Positions 35,991 through 47,316 are shown, counted from the first letter of the stretch. The stretch: 64,000 nucleotides of DNA from Fragum whitleyi (GCA_948146395.1 OX411544.1:33934457-33998456), one strand, 5' to 3'. Notes: a model not told the origin generated them from the sequence alone. Program-made: numbers and translations.

Positions 35991-36671
35991 TTGCGAAAGT
36001 ATTTGTCACTGATATATATTTTGGGTTGCCCTTACATAAATCGAGTTCGAGTCAGCAGGTTTACTTCGTTAAAAATATATGACCAAACAGTTCACAAAAC
36101 ATACTGTCTAATCCGTTCACCTTTTAGAGCGCAAACCTCTAACGAAACCGGACCTACTATACGACGAAACCGTACCAGACATTCTTCTACATCCCCTGAT
36201 TAAGACTTCGTAAATGCAGTCATCCACTCATTTATAGGTCTCAAATTTACTTATTTTGACATTTGCTTGCTCTGGCCTTCAACGGCAAATCGAAATTAAG
36301 CAGAAAATGATAAGATTTACCTCACTTTTACTCCGAATCGTCGCATCACTACTGATCAGGATAAAATTTTACTTCGACACCGGCGGAAGGACGAAACCCG
36401 AAAGTGCCGGGGTAGATATACTACAGTGAACAAGTATCAACATAATGTTGAAGTAAGTATTAATAATCAATACTCAAGTATCAGCCTTGTAGTTTTTAGA
36501 GCTCTTTAAAACGGTACAGCTAAAGATGATTTCATGAATCCTTTCCAATGTCAATAGGGTTCATCCTTGTGACCTGACCAACATCTTGACCAAGTTTCAT
36601 GAAGATGTTTTGTTTGAGTCCTTGCAACCTGACCACTGTCAAAAATTTTGCCCTACCAAAAAGGTCCATTT

Positions 36672-37735
36672 TTAGCTCCACTGGCTGTAAGCCACTGGGG
36701 CTATTGTCATGGCGTTGTGTCCGTCGTGCGTCCGTCCGTCCGTGCGTGCGTGCGTCCGGTCGTAAACTTTTCTTTAAAAATCTTCTCCTCAGAAACTACT
36801 GGATGGATTTCAACCAAACTTCACAGGAATGATCCTTGGGTGACCCTCTTTCAAAGTTGTTCAAGAAATTTTGATCCAATGAAAAACGTGGATTTAATGG
36901 GCGTGGCTAATTTCCAAATATGGTAAAAAGTGAGTTTTCTCAGATTCTAATCAATGGATACCAATTAAATTTTACATGAATGATCCTTGGGTGACCCTTT
37001 ATCAGTCTACAAAAAATCATTGTGATCGGATGGAAAATATGCATTTGATGGGCGGAGGTCATTTCTCTATATGTTATATAGTGGAAACTTTGAAAATCAT
37101 TTTCTCAGAATGTGACTGATGGATATAAACCAAATTTCACTGGAATGATCCTTGAGTGACCCTTTATCAGTCTACAAATAATCATTTTGATTGGATGAAA
37201 AATATTCATTTTATGGGCGGAGGTCATTTCTCTATATGTTATATTGTGGAAACTTTGAAAATCATTTTCTCAGAATGTAACGGATGGATATCAACCGAAT
37301 TTCACTGGAATGATCCTTGAGTGACCCTTTATCAGTCTACAAAAAATCATTTTGATTGGATAAAAAATATGCATTTTCTGGGCAGAGGTCATTTCTCTAT
37401 ATATTATTATAGTGAAAAATTTGAAAATCATTTTCTCAGAATCTAATTTTTTGGATATCAACCAAATTTCACTGGTATGATCCTTGAGTGACCCTTTATC
37501 AGTGTACCAAAAATTATTTTGATTGGATGGAAAGTATGCATTTTATGGGCGGAGGTCATTCCTCGATATGTTAAATAGTGGAAACTATGAAAATTATTTT
37601 CTCAGAATGTAACTGATGGAATCATTTTCAACATCAGTAGAATCCCAAATATCTAAAAATCTAGTCAAAACATTTATTTGCTTTTACAAGAATTTCAAGC
37701 CTGTGGAGCGACTCAAGCCATTCATGGCTTTCTAG
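36672..37735 (+). mobile_element. HL-C element, full length
   Basis: Starts TTAGCTCCACTGGCTGTAAG, a hairpin with AGCCACTGGGGCT, and ends AGCCTGTGGAGCGA (inverted start), the hairpin AAGCCATTCATGGCTT and CTAG. GTCCGTCCGTCC follows the 5-prime hairpin. Units of about 165 bp carry ACTTTGAAAATCATTTTCTC, AACCAAATTTCACTGGAATG and GGGCGGAGGTCATTTC. CTAG fits the CTRR terminus of Helitrons; other HL families have CTTG. Confidence 0.9.
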
Positions 37736-37869
37736 TTGCCTAATGCAGGGGTGTGGAAATACAGAATTTCTCCACTTGTCCCTGTACAAATGAATGCTGA
37801 TTTGATTGTCCAGGCTCAAAATGAACTTATCCCCAAAACAGTAGATAGATAAATATTGAGAAAATATTG

Positions 37870-39060
37870 TTAGCTCCACTGGCTGAAAGCCACTGGGGCT
37901 ATTGTCATGGCGTTGTGTCCGTCGTGCGTCCGTCCTTGCGTGCGTGCGGTTGTAAACTTTTCTTTGAAAATCTTCTCCTCAGAAACTACTGGATGGATTT
38001 CAACCAAACTTCACAGGAATGATCCTTGGGTGACCCTCTTTCAAAGTTGTTCAAGAAAATTTGGTCCAATGAAAAACATGGATTTAATGGGCGTGGCTAA
38101 TTTCCAAATATGGCAAAAAGTGAGTTTTCTCAGATACTAATCAATGGATACCAATTAAATTTAACATGAATGCTCCTTGGGTGACCCCCTTATCAGTCTA
38201 CGAAAAATCATTGTGATTGGATGGAAAATATGCATTTTATAGGCGGAGGTCATTTCTCTATATGTTATATAGTAGAAACTTTGAAAATCATTTTCTCAGA
38301 ATGTAACTGATGGATATCAACCAAATTTCACTGGAATGATCCTTGAGTGACCCTTTATCAGTCTACAAAAAATCATTGTGATTGGATGAAAAATATGCAT
38401 TTTACGGTAGGAGGTCATTTCTCTATATGGTATTTAGTGGAAACTTTGAAAATCATTTTCTCAGAATGTAACTGATGGATATCAACCAAATTTCCCTGGA
38501 ATGATCCTTGAGTGACCCTCTATCAGTGTACTAAAAATTATTTTGATGGGATGAAAAATATGCATTTATGGGCAGAGGTCATTTCTCTAAATGTTATATA
38601 GTGGAAAATTTGAAAATCATTTTCTCAGAATCTGATTTTTGGATATCAACTAAATTTCACTGGAATGATCCTTGAGTGACCGTTTATCAGTGTACCAAAA
38701 ATTATTTTGATTGGATGAAAAATAAACATTTTATTGGTGGAGGTCAATTCTCAATATGTTAAGTAGTGGAAACTATGAAAAACATTTTCTCAGAATGTAA
38801 CTGATGGATATCAATCAAACATTTTTGTTATGATCTTTTGGTGACCCATTCTCATGCAGCCAAAAATTATTTTGATTTGATGAAAAATATGTCTTCTAAT
38901 AGCAGAGGTCATTTCTCTCTATGTTATATAGTTGAAACTTTGAAAATCATTTTCAACATCAGTAGAACCCCAAATATCTAAAAATCTAGCCAAAACATTT
39001 ATTTGCTTTAACAAGAATTTCAAGCCTGTGGAGCGACTCAAGCCATTCATGGCTTTCTAG
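37870..39060 (+). mobile_element. HL-C element, full length, nested in the hAT-like MITE
   Basis: Same termini as the copy at 36672-37735 (TTAGCTCCACTGGCTGAAAG to GGCTTTCTAG), with one more internal unit. Two HL-C copies thus lie head to tail about 130 bp apart. Confidence 0.9.
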
Positions 39061-39062
39061 TT

Positions 39063-39105
39063 TTTAATGAAGAAAATGCTGAAACCCAGCATTTTCTTCA
39101 TTAAA
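39063..39105. repeat. Perfect 19-bp hairpin
   Basis: TTTAATGAAGAAAATGCTG (39063-39081) and its exact complement (39087-39105) flank a 5-base loop. It belongs to the hAT-like MITE and starts 2 bases after the HL-C terminus. Confidence 0.92.
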
Positions 39106-39385
39106 GACAATGTTTTCTTGCCCTTGATACAAACAAAGGATGACTTTTCTCCTAAATCTTTTTAGTACTTTATCAAGACTTGCTCTGGTATTTACTTGTC
39201 CACAGACAAGTGGCCTAGGAAAATGCACTTGCCCACAAGTAGAAAAACCCGCGTCGGACAAGTTGAGCATGGGAATTCCACACCCCTGCCTAATGGGTCA
39301 CATATCCCTATAGAAAATCCCAAAACCTTAAGAAGCAATCAACAGCAAACTTTTTCCATTGATTGCATACATTTTTTTGTGAAAA

Positions 39386-39426
39386 CGCCTTATTCAGGGA
39401 GCATAATCTGTCTCTGACGGCTCTTG
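39386..39426 (+). mobile_element. HL-D 3-prime end remnant
   Basis: TTATTCAGGGAGCATAATC, the hairpin of CTGTC-TCT-GACGG type and CTCTTG match the end of the full HL-D copy at 21588-21624. No 5-prime part is attached; the preceding 90 bp are only weakly similar. Confidence 0.75.
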
Positions 39427-39691
39427 TTTTTCTAGAATTTGGGAAGAGGCCTTAGCCTGTTAGCGTGGTTTTCAGAAGAATCGGAAAACATAAGATTGAT
39501 ATTATAAAGTATTCATGCTTCATTTGCAAAATTTGATGATATACAACTACTTTTGTAGTCTTTTCAGTCGTAAGTCTTATGTAAATATCAAAGAAAGTGA
39601 ATCTGAAGACAAAAAATTAATATAATGCAAAAATTATCTCTCATTTTCAGAATTTTTACTACCACAAATTATGGGGAAAATGAAGCCTTTT

Positions 39692-39990
39692 TTATACCCC
39701 CCCACAACGAAGTTATGGGGGGGTATACTGGAATCAGGTTGTCTGTCCATCCGTCTGTCCGCCTGTCCATAGTCATAATTTTGTGTCCTAAATCCTCCAG
39801 CAGTTTTGGACCAATTTTGCTAAAATTTTCAGGCTGTTTCCTATCATATGAAGTTGTGCACCTGCAATTTTCATCCTCATCCAGTCATTAGTTTGAGAGT
39901 TATGCCACTTTGAAGCTTTTTAAGGAAGGGGGGGACATAGTTTTGTGTCCTCTTCTCCTCCCACAGTTTTGACCAATTTTCTCGTCAGCC
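39692..39990 (+). mobile_element. HL-G element, 3-prime end not found
   Basis: Starts TTATACCCCCCCACAACGAAG, hairpin with GGGGGGGTATA, then GTCCATCCGTCTGTCC microsatellite and two units carrying ATTTTGTGTCCT and GACCAATTTT. The sequence loses resemblance at about 39990, with no matching GGGG-GTATA inverted copy. Confidence 0.7.
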
Positions 39991-40249
39991 CTTGGCGGGA
40001 CAGATCTAGTTGAATTGGGAAGTTGCCTTTTATAGGTCTCTATTAAAGAACAAAAAAAGTCCTGCAGCCGATCAGAAAAAAAAGAGACAAATTGGGTTTC
40101 CATTATACATTGGCTTTGATGCTTCATTAATGCAACTCATTTATTAATGGAGAGAAATGACATGATGTGAAGAGCAATAATGAGGTTTAAAGCAAAAGGT
40201 TTAAAGCAAAAGAGCAATACATTTGGGTCAGGTGCTTGTAAGATCCTTG

Positions 40250-40510
40250 TCGTGGTCATAGCTCAGGTGGCAGCACGTCAGACTGTCAATCTAGAGGTCC
40301 CAGATTTAATCCCAGATGGCAGTACTCATTCTTTCTGTATATTTGTCTCTCACCAATGGGTTGATAATAGCAGCTGGAGGCTAGGAAAGGATTTGGTGGT
40401 TGTACTGGTGAGAGAAATATCAGGAAACTATTGTTAGGTGCTCCAGCCACCAAAATATAACTAAAAATGTTAATAGCGGCGTTAAACTCCATTCAATCGA
40501 TCAATCAATT
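40250..40510 (+). mobile_element. SINE, full length, diverged
   Basis: The head has an A box like TAGCTCAGGTGG and a mutated B box (GATTTAATCCC). The body carries GGAGGCTAGGAAAGG and the tail is CAATCGATCAATCAATTC. It separates two direct copies of a roughly 110-bp stretch (about 40128-40249 and 40511-40615, shared words AAAGCAAAAGAGCAATAC and GGTGCTTGTAAG). Confidence 0.85.
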
Positions 40511-40623
40511 CATGTATGCAACTCATTAATTGAGAAAAATGGCATGTTGGCAAGAACAATGAGTTAAAAGCAAAAGAGCAATACTTTTATGTTAGGTGCT
40601 TGTAAGGACTTAAGAGCAGTATG

Positions 40624-40859
40624 AGCCTATGTGTTACATTTCCAACAATCTGAAACAGGTGCATGGGAAAATAAAACAGCAGTATAGCTAGTAACACGTG
40701 TAAGTAATAGATTCACTGTCATTCTAAAGAATCTTTGATACCTTTTCTAAATAAAAAACTTAAAGTGAAGAGTCTGGCTAGACTGTGCGGATGCACAGGC
40801 TGGCCAGACTCTTTGCTTGTTCATTTTTGAAATTGTTGGAAATGTCACACCCAGGCTTT
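40624..40859 (+). mobile_element. Palindromic-core MITE with proven empty site
   Basis: The ends are AGCCTATGTGTTACATTTCC and, reversed, AAAGCCTGGGTGTGACATTT, with about 30 bp of inverted similarity. GTATG is duplicated at 40619-40623 and 40860-40864. The right arm of the surrounding inverted duplication has a single GTATG and no element. The core (40771-40810) is an 18-bp hairpin containing AGTCTGGCTAGACTGTGC. The superfamily is unresolved; the duplication is 5 bp. Confidence 0.88.
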
Positions 40860-40894
40860 GTATGTCAATGTGTCTTGGTGTAGGTAAGGTAAAA

Positions 40895-41098
40895 GATAAA
40901 AGAGCCTAACCGTCCATAAAGCTTACTTCACCAGTAAGTTGATAATTGAAGACCTATGTGAAATAGTACCCTGGAGGCAAGGAAAGAATATAATGGTTGT
41001 ACTGGTATGAAAAATACTAGGAATCTGTTGTTAGGTGATCCAGGTGACGCAGTATGACTGAAAGATTGTTCAAAGCGGTGTTAAGCTCCATTCAAACA
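40895..41098 (+). mobile_element. SINE, degraded head, in left arm
   Basis: Family body words (GACCTATGTGAAATAG, GGAGGCAAGGAAAG, AATACTAGGAATCTGTTGTT) and the 3-prime end GCGGTGTTAAGCTCCATTC with an (AAAC)n tail. The tRNA-like head is barely recognisable. It is paired with the minus-strand copy in the right arm. Confidence 0.85.
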
Positions 41099-42321
41099 AA
41101 CAAACCCAAATGGCTTCCTTATCCTTGAATAATGGGAGTACTGGCTGGAAACTTTCATTTTGAAAATATTCGTAGATGGCCCACTTTTTTCAAAACCTAG
41201 TAGGCCAATTGGTCCCATGGATTTGATATTTTTGCGGATCTCTGCATCCTCTGTTTGAAATGTCTTTAAGCTTAATAAGATCTTTGTCGTATTTGCACAT
41301 CCCCCACTGTAATTAGTTCATGTGGTGAGTGAATGGTTATTAGAAAAATGTATGATGTTATGACAAAAATCATGTATTGGTTGACCGTCAAAGCTTTACT
41401 TTCCTTCCCTATTGATTTATTATTTTTGTAATCATGAATGACAGCAAGGTTTGGCAAATTCAAACCACCATATTCATTAAAGATTGAAAAGGCAAAAAAA
41501 TTGTATCCAATTTAGGCTCAAAAGTTTTAGTAGTAAATAAGATATTATTAGTGTCATGTTTTATGTCAAAATAAGCTATACCACATTTGAGGTTTGTGAT
41601 GTTTGTTTGCCTCATATATCATACATGTATATATAGAAGTCATAACAGCTCTGTTGTATCACCAAAGACGGGCCAAGGCGTGCCAGAAAGGGCGTCGGTC
41701 TATTCAGGGATGACATCTGTATGACTTACAAAGAAATTGTTAAGTATGATTAATATCAGAGGCTTGAATTGAACAAACTAACAAATCCAAGAAAACTGTG
41801 GTAGGATAATAGCAGAATAAGTGTGATTATAAAGCAGTCAATTTTGTTATTTGCTTTTGAGCAGTGATGGTATTATATGATGGATTTCATGTAATTGTTA
41901 GAATAATGACCAGGAACGTGGTTCTCATTACTAGATTTAAGAGTAAAATTTTCAAAAAATAATTTTGATACTGAGAATTGAAAAATTGCTATAATAGTTT
42001 GTCTTTTCATTCTCGTGGTTAATGCCAACTGTTACAGGAATCTTCCGAGGAATCAACATGTATATTGTCATGACATCATACATTTTCCAATAACAAATTA
42101 CTCACACCATGAAGTATATTGCAGTGGTGGATGAGCCCATACTAAAATATTTTTCTTTATCTTAAAGAGATTTCATAGAGAAGCTGCAGGGATCTGCACA
42201 AGAATCAAATCCATGGAGCCAAATGGCCTATAAGGTTTGAAAAGGTGGGCCATCTACTAATATTTTCAAAATGAAAGTTTCCAGCTAGTACTGCCATTAT
42301 TCAAGGATCGGGAAGCCTTTT

Positions 42322-42540
42322 GTGTTTGTTTGTTTAAATGGGGCTTAATGTTGCTTTTAACAATCTTCAGTTGTATTGCGGTGCCTTGGGCACCAACAAT
42401 GGATTTCTGGTACTTCTCACTCTATACTACTATTGCATCCTTTCCTAGCTTCCAGTTTCTAACCCACATAGATCTAGAATTATCTACCATGATTGGTGGA
42501 GTAAGCCTTTTGGAATAGCTGCTAGGCTCTTTTATCTTTT
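42322..42540 (-). mobile_element. SINE, in right arm
   Basis: Reverse-complement counterpart of 40895-41098: it begins with the (GTTT)n form of the tail and reads GGGGCTTAATGTTGC, AACAATGGATTTCTGGTA and CCTTTCCTAGCTTCC. The open frame at 42330-42518 is incidental. Confidence 0.85.
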
Positions 42541-42790
42541 ACCTTACTTGCAGCATGACTTTATCATTGACATACTGGTCTTGAGTTCTTACAAGCACCA
42601 GAAGCAAAAGTATTGGTTCTTTTGTTTTGAACTCATTGATCGTGGTACATGTCTTTCATTATTTTATGAGTAACAGTGATCAATAGTGATAGGCTGTCCT
42701 ATCAATGTAATCAATAATCAGTTGGTTTTTGGCTTCCAATGGCAACAATAGATTAAGAAATCTGTTACTTGATTAATCAGTTTGTAACTT

Positions 42791-43017
42791 TTAACCCTTT
42801 GCTGTTTAATCCCTGCTTTTTACGTGCCTGTGATTTTGTGATGGGGAAAACATATGCAAAAAAGCAGAAATTGCTTCTGACAAGCATTTTCTTCTTTTAC
42901 CACACTATTTTCTAACTTACTGAATGGTTATGTCAAATTAAATCCACTTTAAATTTTCGTCTGCAAAACCTTTGAATTTGGACAGATCCAAAGTTTTGTA
43001 AAACAGGAAAGTGTATA
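42791..43017 (-). mobile_element. piggyBac-like MITE, second copy
   Basis: Reverse complement of 8475-8710: TTAACCCTTTGCTGTTTAAT, CCCTGCTTTTTACGTGCCTG, an AAGCAGAAATTGCTTCTG palindrome-like core and TTTGTAAAACAGGAAA at the far end. The right TTAA is eroded. Confidence 0.65.
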
Positions 43018-44196
43018 GCTACCAATCAGTGTTTTGAAAGTTAAATTTCACTTATTTAGTCTTGGTTTCTTATTTACTGGTCACATCCTTTATCTTGAAA
43101 ACCAATCTATTTTAAATGAACTTTGAGAACAGACCATCATTGATCCATGACATGCTAAAGAAAACAACACATACTAATTGATTGTCAATATCTACATCAA
43201 ACAACAAACATATTTAAAGCATAACAGATAAGGATCAATGCATAAATTTTAGGAAAATGGAATTACCAGTAGCCTTGTTATGCCATAGTGTACGTTCAAT
43301 GAGCATTGTTTTGGTTTCTAAGATACCAATTGTAATATTGATCATTAGTTCATTTTGCTCTTGATAACTGATATTGATTTGAAATCAATTGCCTAACACA
43401 AGTAATCAAGCATCAAATCCATTGTGTTATATGATACCCCACTAGTTTCTATCTGGTGGATTATTTATTTCAGGATGTTTGCCTGGTGAAATTTTAAATA
43501 GGACAAATTTATTGAATCAAGAAGATTGAAAATGATAAAGCCTTAATAACAAGGGTTATGAGAACTCTGAGTCAGGTCTAATGAGAATTTACTTTGTCAC
43601 AAACTGTCACTCTTTTGGCCAATACTCTGATGAAAAAAGTAAAAAAAATCTTTGGATACCATTTACATGTAATTTGATCCACCATTGCCTAAAAGCAATT
43701 TAACATAGAATGGTACCCAACATATTCTCACTTCTATTAATAAGACACTGATTTAATAGCCAATTACTGGGTACCTTATTGATTTCTACTTTGGAGTTTG
43801 AAGTTGAGCACTTTATAATTTTAAGTATAGAGAAATTTCTTAACCTTTAAACAGAAAAACTAGAACAGAAAACAGGCCATGTATGTAAAAACCTGGTATC
43901 TTCCTGTTTTCAAGTGAAAACTTATATACCAGTAATAATAAAAGTTAATTGTCAAATAAACTTTTTAATGGTTAGATAATAAACTCATAAACACTCATAA
44001 ACATCCAGTGCAGAAACTGCAAACATCAGCCATGTTAAGATTTGTCAATAATGAGACAGATTTCTTCAGGGACTACTTTTTAGCAGTATCTTACTTAATA
44101 TACAATGTACCTGCATACTCAAAATTGTTTACATTGAGAAATAAAACTAATTGTTAGCCAATCAGAATACATGGAACTTTATGGAATTATTTAGAA
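43018..44196. other. Gene-free interval
   Basis: AT-rich sequence without recognisable repeats, motifs or plausible coding frames. Confidence 0.5.
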
Positions 44197-45049
44197 TTAA
44201 AGCTGCTCTTTCACAGATCGGGAAAATGCAGTTTTTGAAAATTACTGTAAAATCAATTGAAAGTAACAATTTTATCATTTTGAATCCTTTAAAATAATAA
44301 GATTCAATTTGTTTATGCATGGAAAGAACAACTAATATTCCTGTATTAAGTGAAAGTCATTGTGAAAAATAAAGCAGTTACTAACGCCTTAAAGATTATT
44401 CTTCAATTTTGAGCCAACTATTTATGCATGTGAATTCCGTACGCTTGTCTAAGTCAATCAAAGATAAATATAAAGTATTTGACAGCTGGAAACTTCATAT
44501 GGATACAAGCAAAAATGATATATTATTTAAGCAAAGTAATGATTTTGTAATCTATAGACTGGAAATAGAAAGACTGGATCCCTTACGGATCTTGTCGCTT
44601 CGAAAAATTAGTTACACAATTATTATTGAAATACGTTGTTTTTAGTGCCAATGCCCTTGGGCCATTCTTAATTGTCTAAAAATACACACATTTACAAATC
44701 TAAGAAAAAGTGTATTTTTATGCCCCCGCATCAAAAGATGGGGGGCATATTGTTTTACCGTTATCTGTCTGTCCTTCTGTCAGTCCGTCTGTCCATCTGT
44801 CTGTCTGTCTGTCTGCAAAAGTTAACCAAAAAACTTAACATAGCCAATATCTTCAAGCCTATTCAAGATACAAGGCTCATATTTGGTATGATGTTAGATC
44901 TCAATGATCTGCATCTGCTGGTACCAAAGTCAAGGTCATGTGACAGGGTCAAGGTCATCTGTCAAGGTCAAACTTGACCCTGTCACTGGGGCATTCGTGT
45001 TTCACAAACACATCTTGTTTCTATGAAAACTGTGAAAGAGCAGCTTTAA
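44197..45049. mobile_element. TTAA-type MITE, split by HL-H
   Basis: TTAA then AGCTGCTCTTTCACAG at the left, and CTGTGAAAGAGCAGCT then TTAA at the right: a perfect 16-bp inverted repeat with TTAA on both sides, as made by piggyBac or Kolobok elements. With HL-H (44718-45017) removed it is about 550 bp. The 78-codon frame at 44409-44645 is in its interior and has no recognisable product. Confidence 0.88.
44718..45017 (+). mobile_element. HL-H element, short full-length copy
   Basis: Starts TTATGCCCCCGCATC, hairpin with GATGGGGGGCATA, followed by GTCCGTCTGTCC microsatellite. The core has AAGGTCAAGGTCA words. It ends GGGGCATTCG (inverted start), hairpin GTGTTT-CAC-AAACAC and ATCTTG. At 300 bp it is the smallest complete HL element and has essentially no tandem array. 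Confidence 0.88.
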
Positions 45050-45665
45050 AGAAGTTCACTCTGCTTTTTTCTACTAATAAATTTTTCTTTAAACTTGATT
45101 TTTAAGAAAGACCTAAATGTGTTTAAGATCCACTGGTCTTTGTCTTGGTGGGTCATCTGTCTTAGTCTGTGCATCCATGTGTATACTCAAGAAATTCTGA
45201 TCGGATTGATAACTTCTGCACCTCATGCTGTTGTCACCAAAAAAGGGGCCTCAATGTTGAAATATAAAAAATCCTGTGAAACTACTGGTCTGATTCAACA
45301 AAACTTTACTGAAATAATCCTCAGGACATGCTCCTTCAGCAAAAAAGGACCCATAGTGGTGAAATGTAAAACGAAATCTTCTCTGAAACCACTGGTCAGA
45401 ATTCAATCAAACTTTGCAGAAATGATCCTTAGACATAACAATCTCATTTTTCAATTCTTTGTAAAATTCAGATTGGTTTGATACTTTTCGGGCTATGAGT
45501 TGACATGTTACAAAAAAAGAGGCCCAAATAGTGAAAAATAAAATTATTCTTCTCTGAAAATGCTGGTAAAATCAACCAAACTTTACAGAAATGATCCTCA
45601 GGGGATGCTCTTTCAGATTTCCTAATTAAATTTGCATATGGTTGATACCCTGAGTGGTTCGATCC

Positions 45666-45876
45666 CCGGTGGCGGCAAATATCCTTTCCGACGTTTGTCT
45701 TTCACCAATGGGTAGATAATCGTAAACCTATGTGAAATAGCAGTCGGAGGCTAGGAAAGGATGTAATGGTAGTACTGGCGTGAGAAATACCAGGAATCCA
45801 TTGTTAGGTGCTCCGGCCGCCGCGATATAACTGAAATAATGTTGAAAGCGGCGTAAAACCCCATTCAATCAATCAA
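45666..45876 (+). mobile_element. SINE 1, 5-prime truncated, with 15-bp target duplication
   Basis: Starts within the B box (GTTCGATCCCCGGTGGCGG) and ends in CAATCAATCAA. TTGATACCCTGAGTG flanks it at 45651-45665 and 45877-45891. 5-prime truncation with direct repeats is typical of LINE-driven insertion. It is one parent of the SINE-mediated duplication described below. Confidence 0.92.
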
Positions 45877-45974
45877 TTGATACCCTGAGTGCTACATGCT
45901 GACATGTCATAATAAAGAGTTTAACAGAGCAGCACATATACACCCACTTAAATGATAGCTAAAAAAAATGCAGA

Positions 45975-46837
45975 CAGACATACAGATGACTGGGGTCATA
46001 ACATAGTATGATCCTTTGAGTGTCAATTGAAAATGGTCTTATGCACAACTATATGCCAAACAGTCATTTTGCAAGTTTCAGTTCATTCCAAATCAAAGTG
46101 TAAGACGAGTTGCTCACAAAAGAAATGTGAATTTCGATTAATTCAAGGGCAGATTATACAAGAAAAAACCAAGCTTTTTGAATTTCTGAAGTCTTATGCA
46201 CAACTAAATATCAGGGATATATTGTGGCAAGATTCAGTTCAATCCATTTAAATTTGTAGGACACTCAAAAAAAATCTGTAATATTAAATTATTTTGTTAA
46301 GTAAAGAGCAGTTAGATCAGGAACTTCTTTATATGAAAGGATTTATAGTTCTAAGCACAAATTGACAACCTACAGAGTCATTGTGGCAAATTTCAGGTCA
46401 TTCCCATTCTAAATGTAGGAGAAAAGGAACTCACAAAAACTTTTGTTTTTCATTCAATTCAAGGGCAGATAATTGAAGATGATTCAAGAATGACAGGAGA
46501 ATTATGAATTTAAAAAGTCTTATGCATGACAAGACATCATAGGGGGTATTTGGAAGTTTCAGCTCATTTCCATTGATAGCTTAGGGGGAGTTGCGCACAC
46601 AAAAAACAATGATTTTTGCTCAATTCAAGGGCAGATAATTCAAGATTTCTCTGTAATGACTGGAGGGATTTGAATTTCAAAGGTCTTATGCACAACAAGA
46701 CAAAGGGAGTAATTGTGCCAAGTTTCAGCTCATTCCCATTGATAGTTTAGGAGGAGTTGCGCACTCAAAAATCGCTGACGGACATACAGAAGAACAGACA
46801 ACAAAGGCAACAAAGTAATACGACCCTTCTGGCTTTT
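45975..46837 (-). mobile_element. HL-I core, reverse orientation, first copy
   Basis: Reads in reverse complement as the HL-I units of 54894-55891 (AACTCCTCCTAAACTATCAAT, GTTGTGCATAAGACCTTTGA, CTTGAATTATCTGCCCTT) and ends at the degraded 5-prime terminus AGAAGGGTCGTATTA with microsatellite remnants. The 3-prime terminus is not recognisable. It is embedded in the unassigned array. Confidence 0.8.
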
Positions 46838-47041
46838 AAAAATTGGGCCCCAATTGTGCATTATAAAAAAAACTCTGAAACCACTAGTTAGGATTTAAAC
46901 AAACATTACATAAATGATTCTCAGGACATGTTCTTTCAGATTCCTTTGTTATATGATTGAGTTGATAGCATGGGCAATATGTCTTTTCATCTCACCAGAA
47001 AATTGGCCACAAAGGTAAAACATAGGTTTCTTGTCTTAAGG

Positions 47042-47316
47042 GCCGCCACCATAGCGCAGTTGGTTAGGCATAAGACTTCCAATCTGGAAGTCGTGGGTTC
47101 CATCCCTGGTGGCGGCAAATATCCTTTCCGACGTTTGTCTTTCACCAATGGGTAGATAATAGTAAACCTATGTGAAATAGCAGTCGGAGGCTAGGAAAGG
47201 ATGTAATGGTAGTACTGGCGTGAGAAATACCAGGAATCCATTGTTAGGTGCTCCGGCCGCCGCGATATAACTGAAATAATGTTGAAAGCGGCGTAAAACC
47301 CCATTCAATCAATCAA
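47042..47316 (+). mobile_element. SINE hybrid at the duplication junction
   Basis: The left flank is TTCTTGTCTTAAGG (as for SINE 3) but the right flank is TTGATACCCTGAGTG (as for SINE 1), so it has no matching target duplication. The 5-prime part matches SINE 3 and the 3-prime part (GCGGCGTAAAACCCC) matches SINE 1 rather than SINE 3 (GTGGCGTAAAACCC). It is the crossover product. Confidence 0.93.

Larger units (their letters stand above)
33235..36428 (-). mobile_element. DNA transposon with CACTG ends and decayed gene
   Basis: CACTGTAGTATATCTACCCC at 33235 is matched by its complement ending at 36428; the inverted ends extend about 58 bp, including CCTTCCGCCGGTGTCGAAG, with one mismatch seen. 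Both sides are flanked by AACAA (33230-33234 and 36429-36433), a 5-bp target duplication. CACTG ends with a 5-bp duplication recall Transib elements, but the coding remains do not look like a RAG1-type transposase to me, so the superfamily is left open. AACGGTTTCG words are clustered near both ends. Confidence 0.8.
37746..39288. mobile_element. hAT-like MITE, split by an HL-C element
   Basis: Starts CAGGGGTGTGGAAAT and ends ATTCCACACCCCTG, flanked by CCTAATG on both sides (37739-37745 and 39289-39295), seven of the eight bases expected for hAT. Once the HL-C copy at 37870-39060 is removed it is only about 350 bp. It carries CCACTTGTCC and its complement repeatedly near both ends and a strong hairpin at 39063-39105. 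It inserted 3 bp downstream of the CTAG end of the HL-C element at 36672. Confidence 0.8.
40540..42660. repeat. Large inverted duplication, arms of 600-840 bp
   Basis: The left arm (40540-41380) and right arm (42047-42660) are reverse complements at moderate to high similarity: for example AATAATGG-AGTACTGGCTGG, AACTTTCATTTTGAAAATAT, TAGATGGCCCAC and AGGTAAGGTAAAAGATAAAA all recur inverted. A SINE copy is included in both arms, so the duplication is younger than the SINE. The left arm carries an extra 236-bp MITE. The spacer is about 660 bp and shows no gene. Confidence 0.9.

Noticed and set aside
44409..44645. 78-codon plus-strand frame as a gene
   Set aside because: Lies inside a TTAA MITE and shows no domain. 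It could be a fragment of captured sequence, but nothing supports it.
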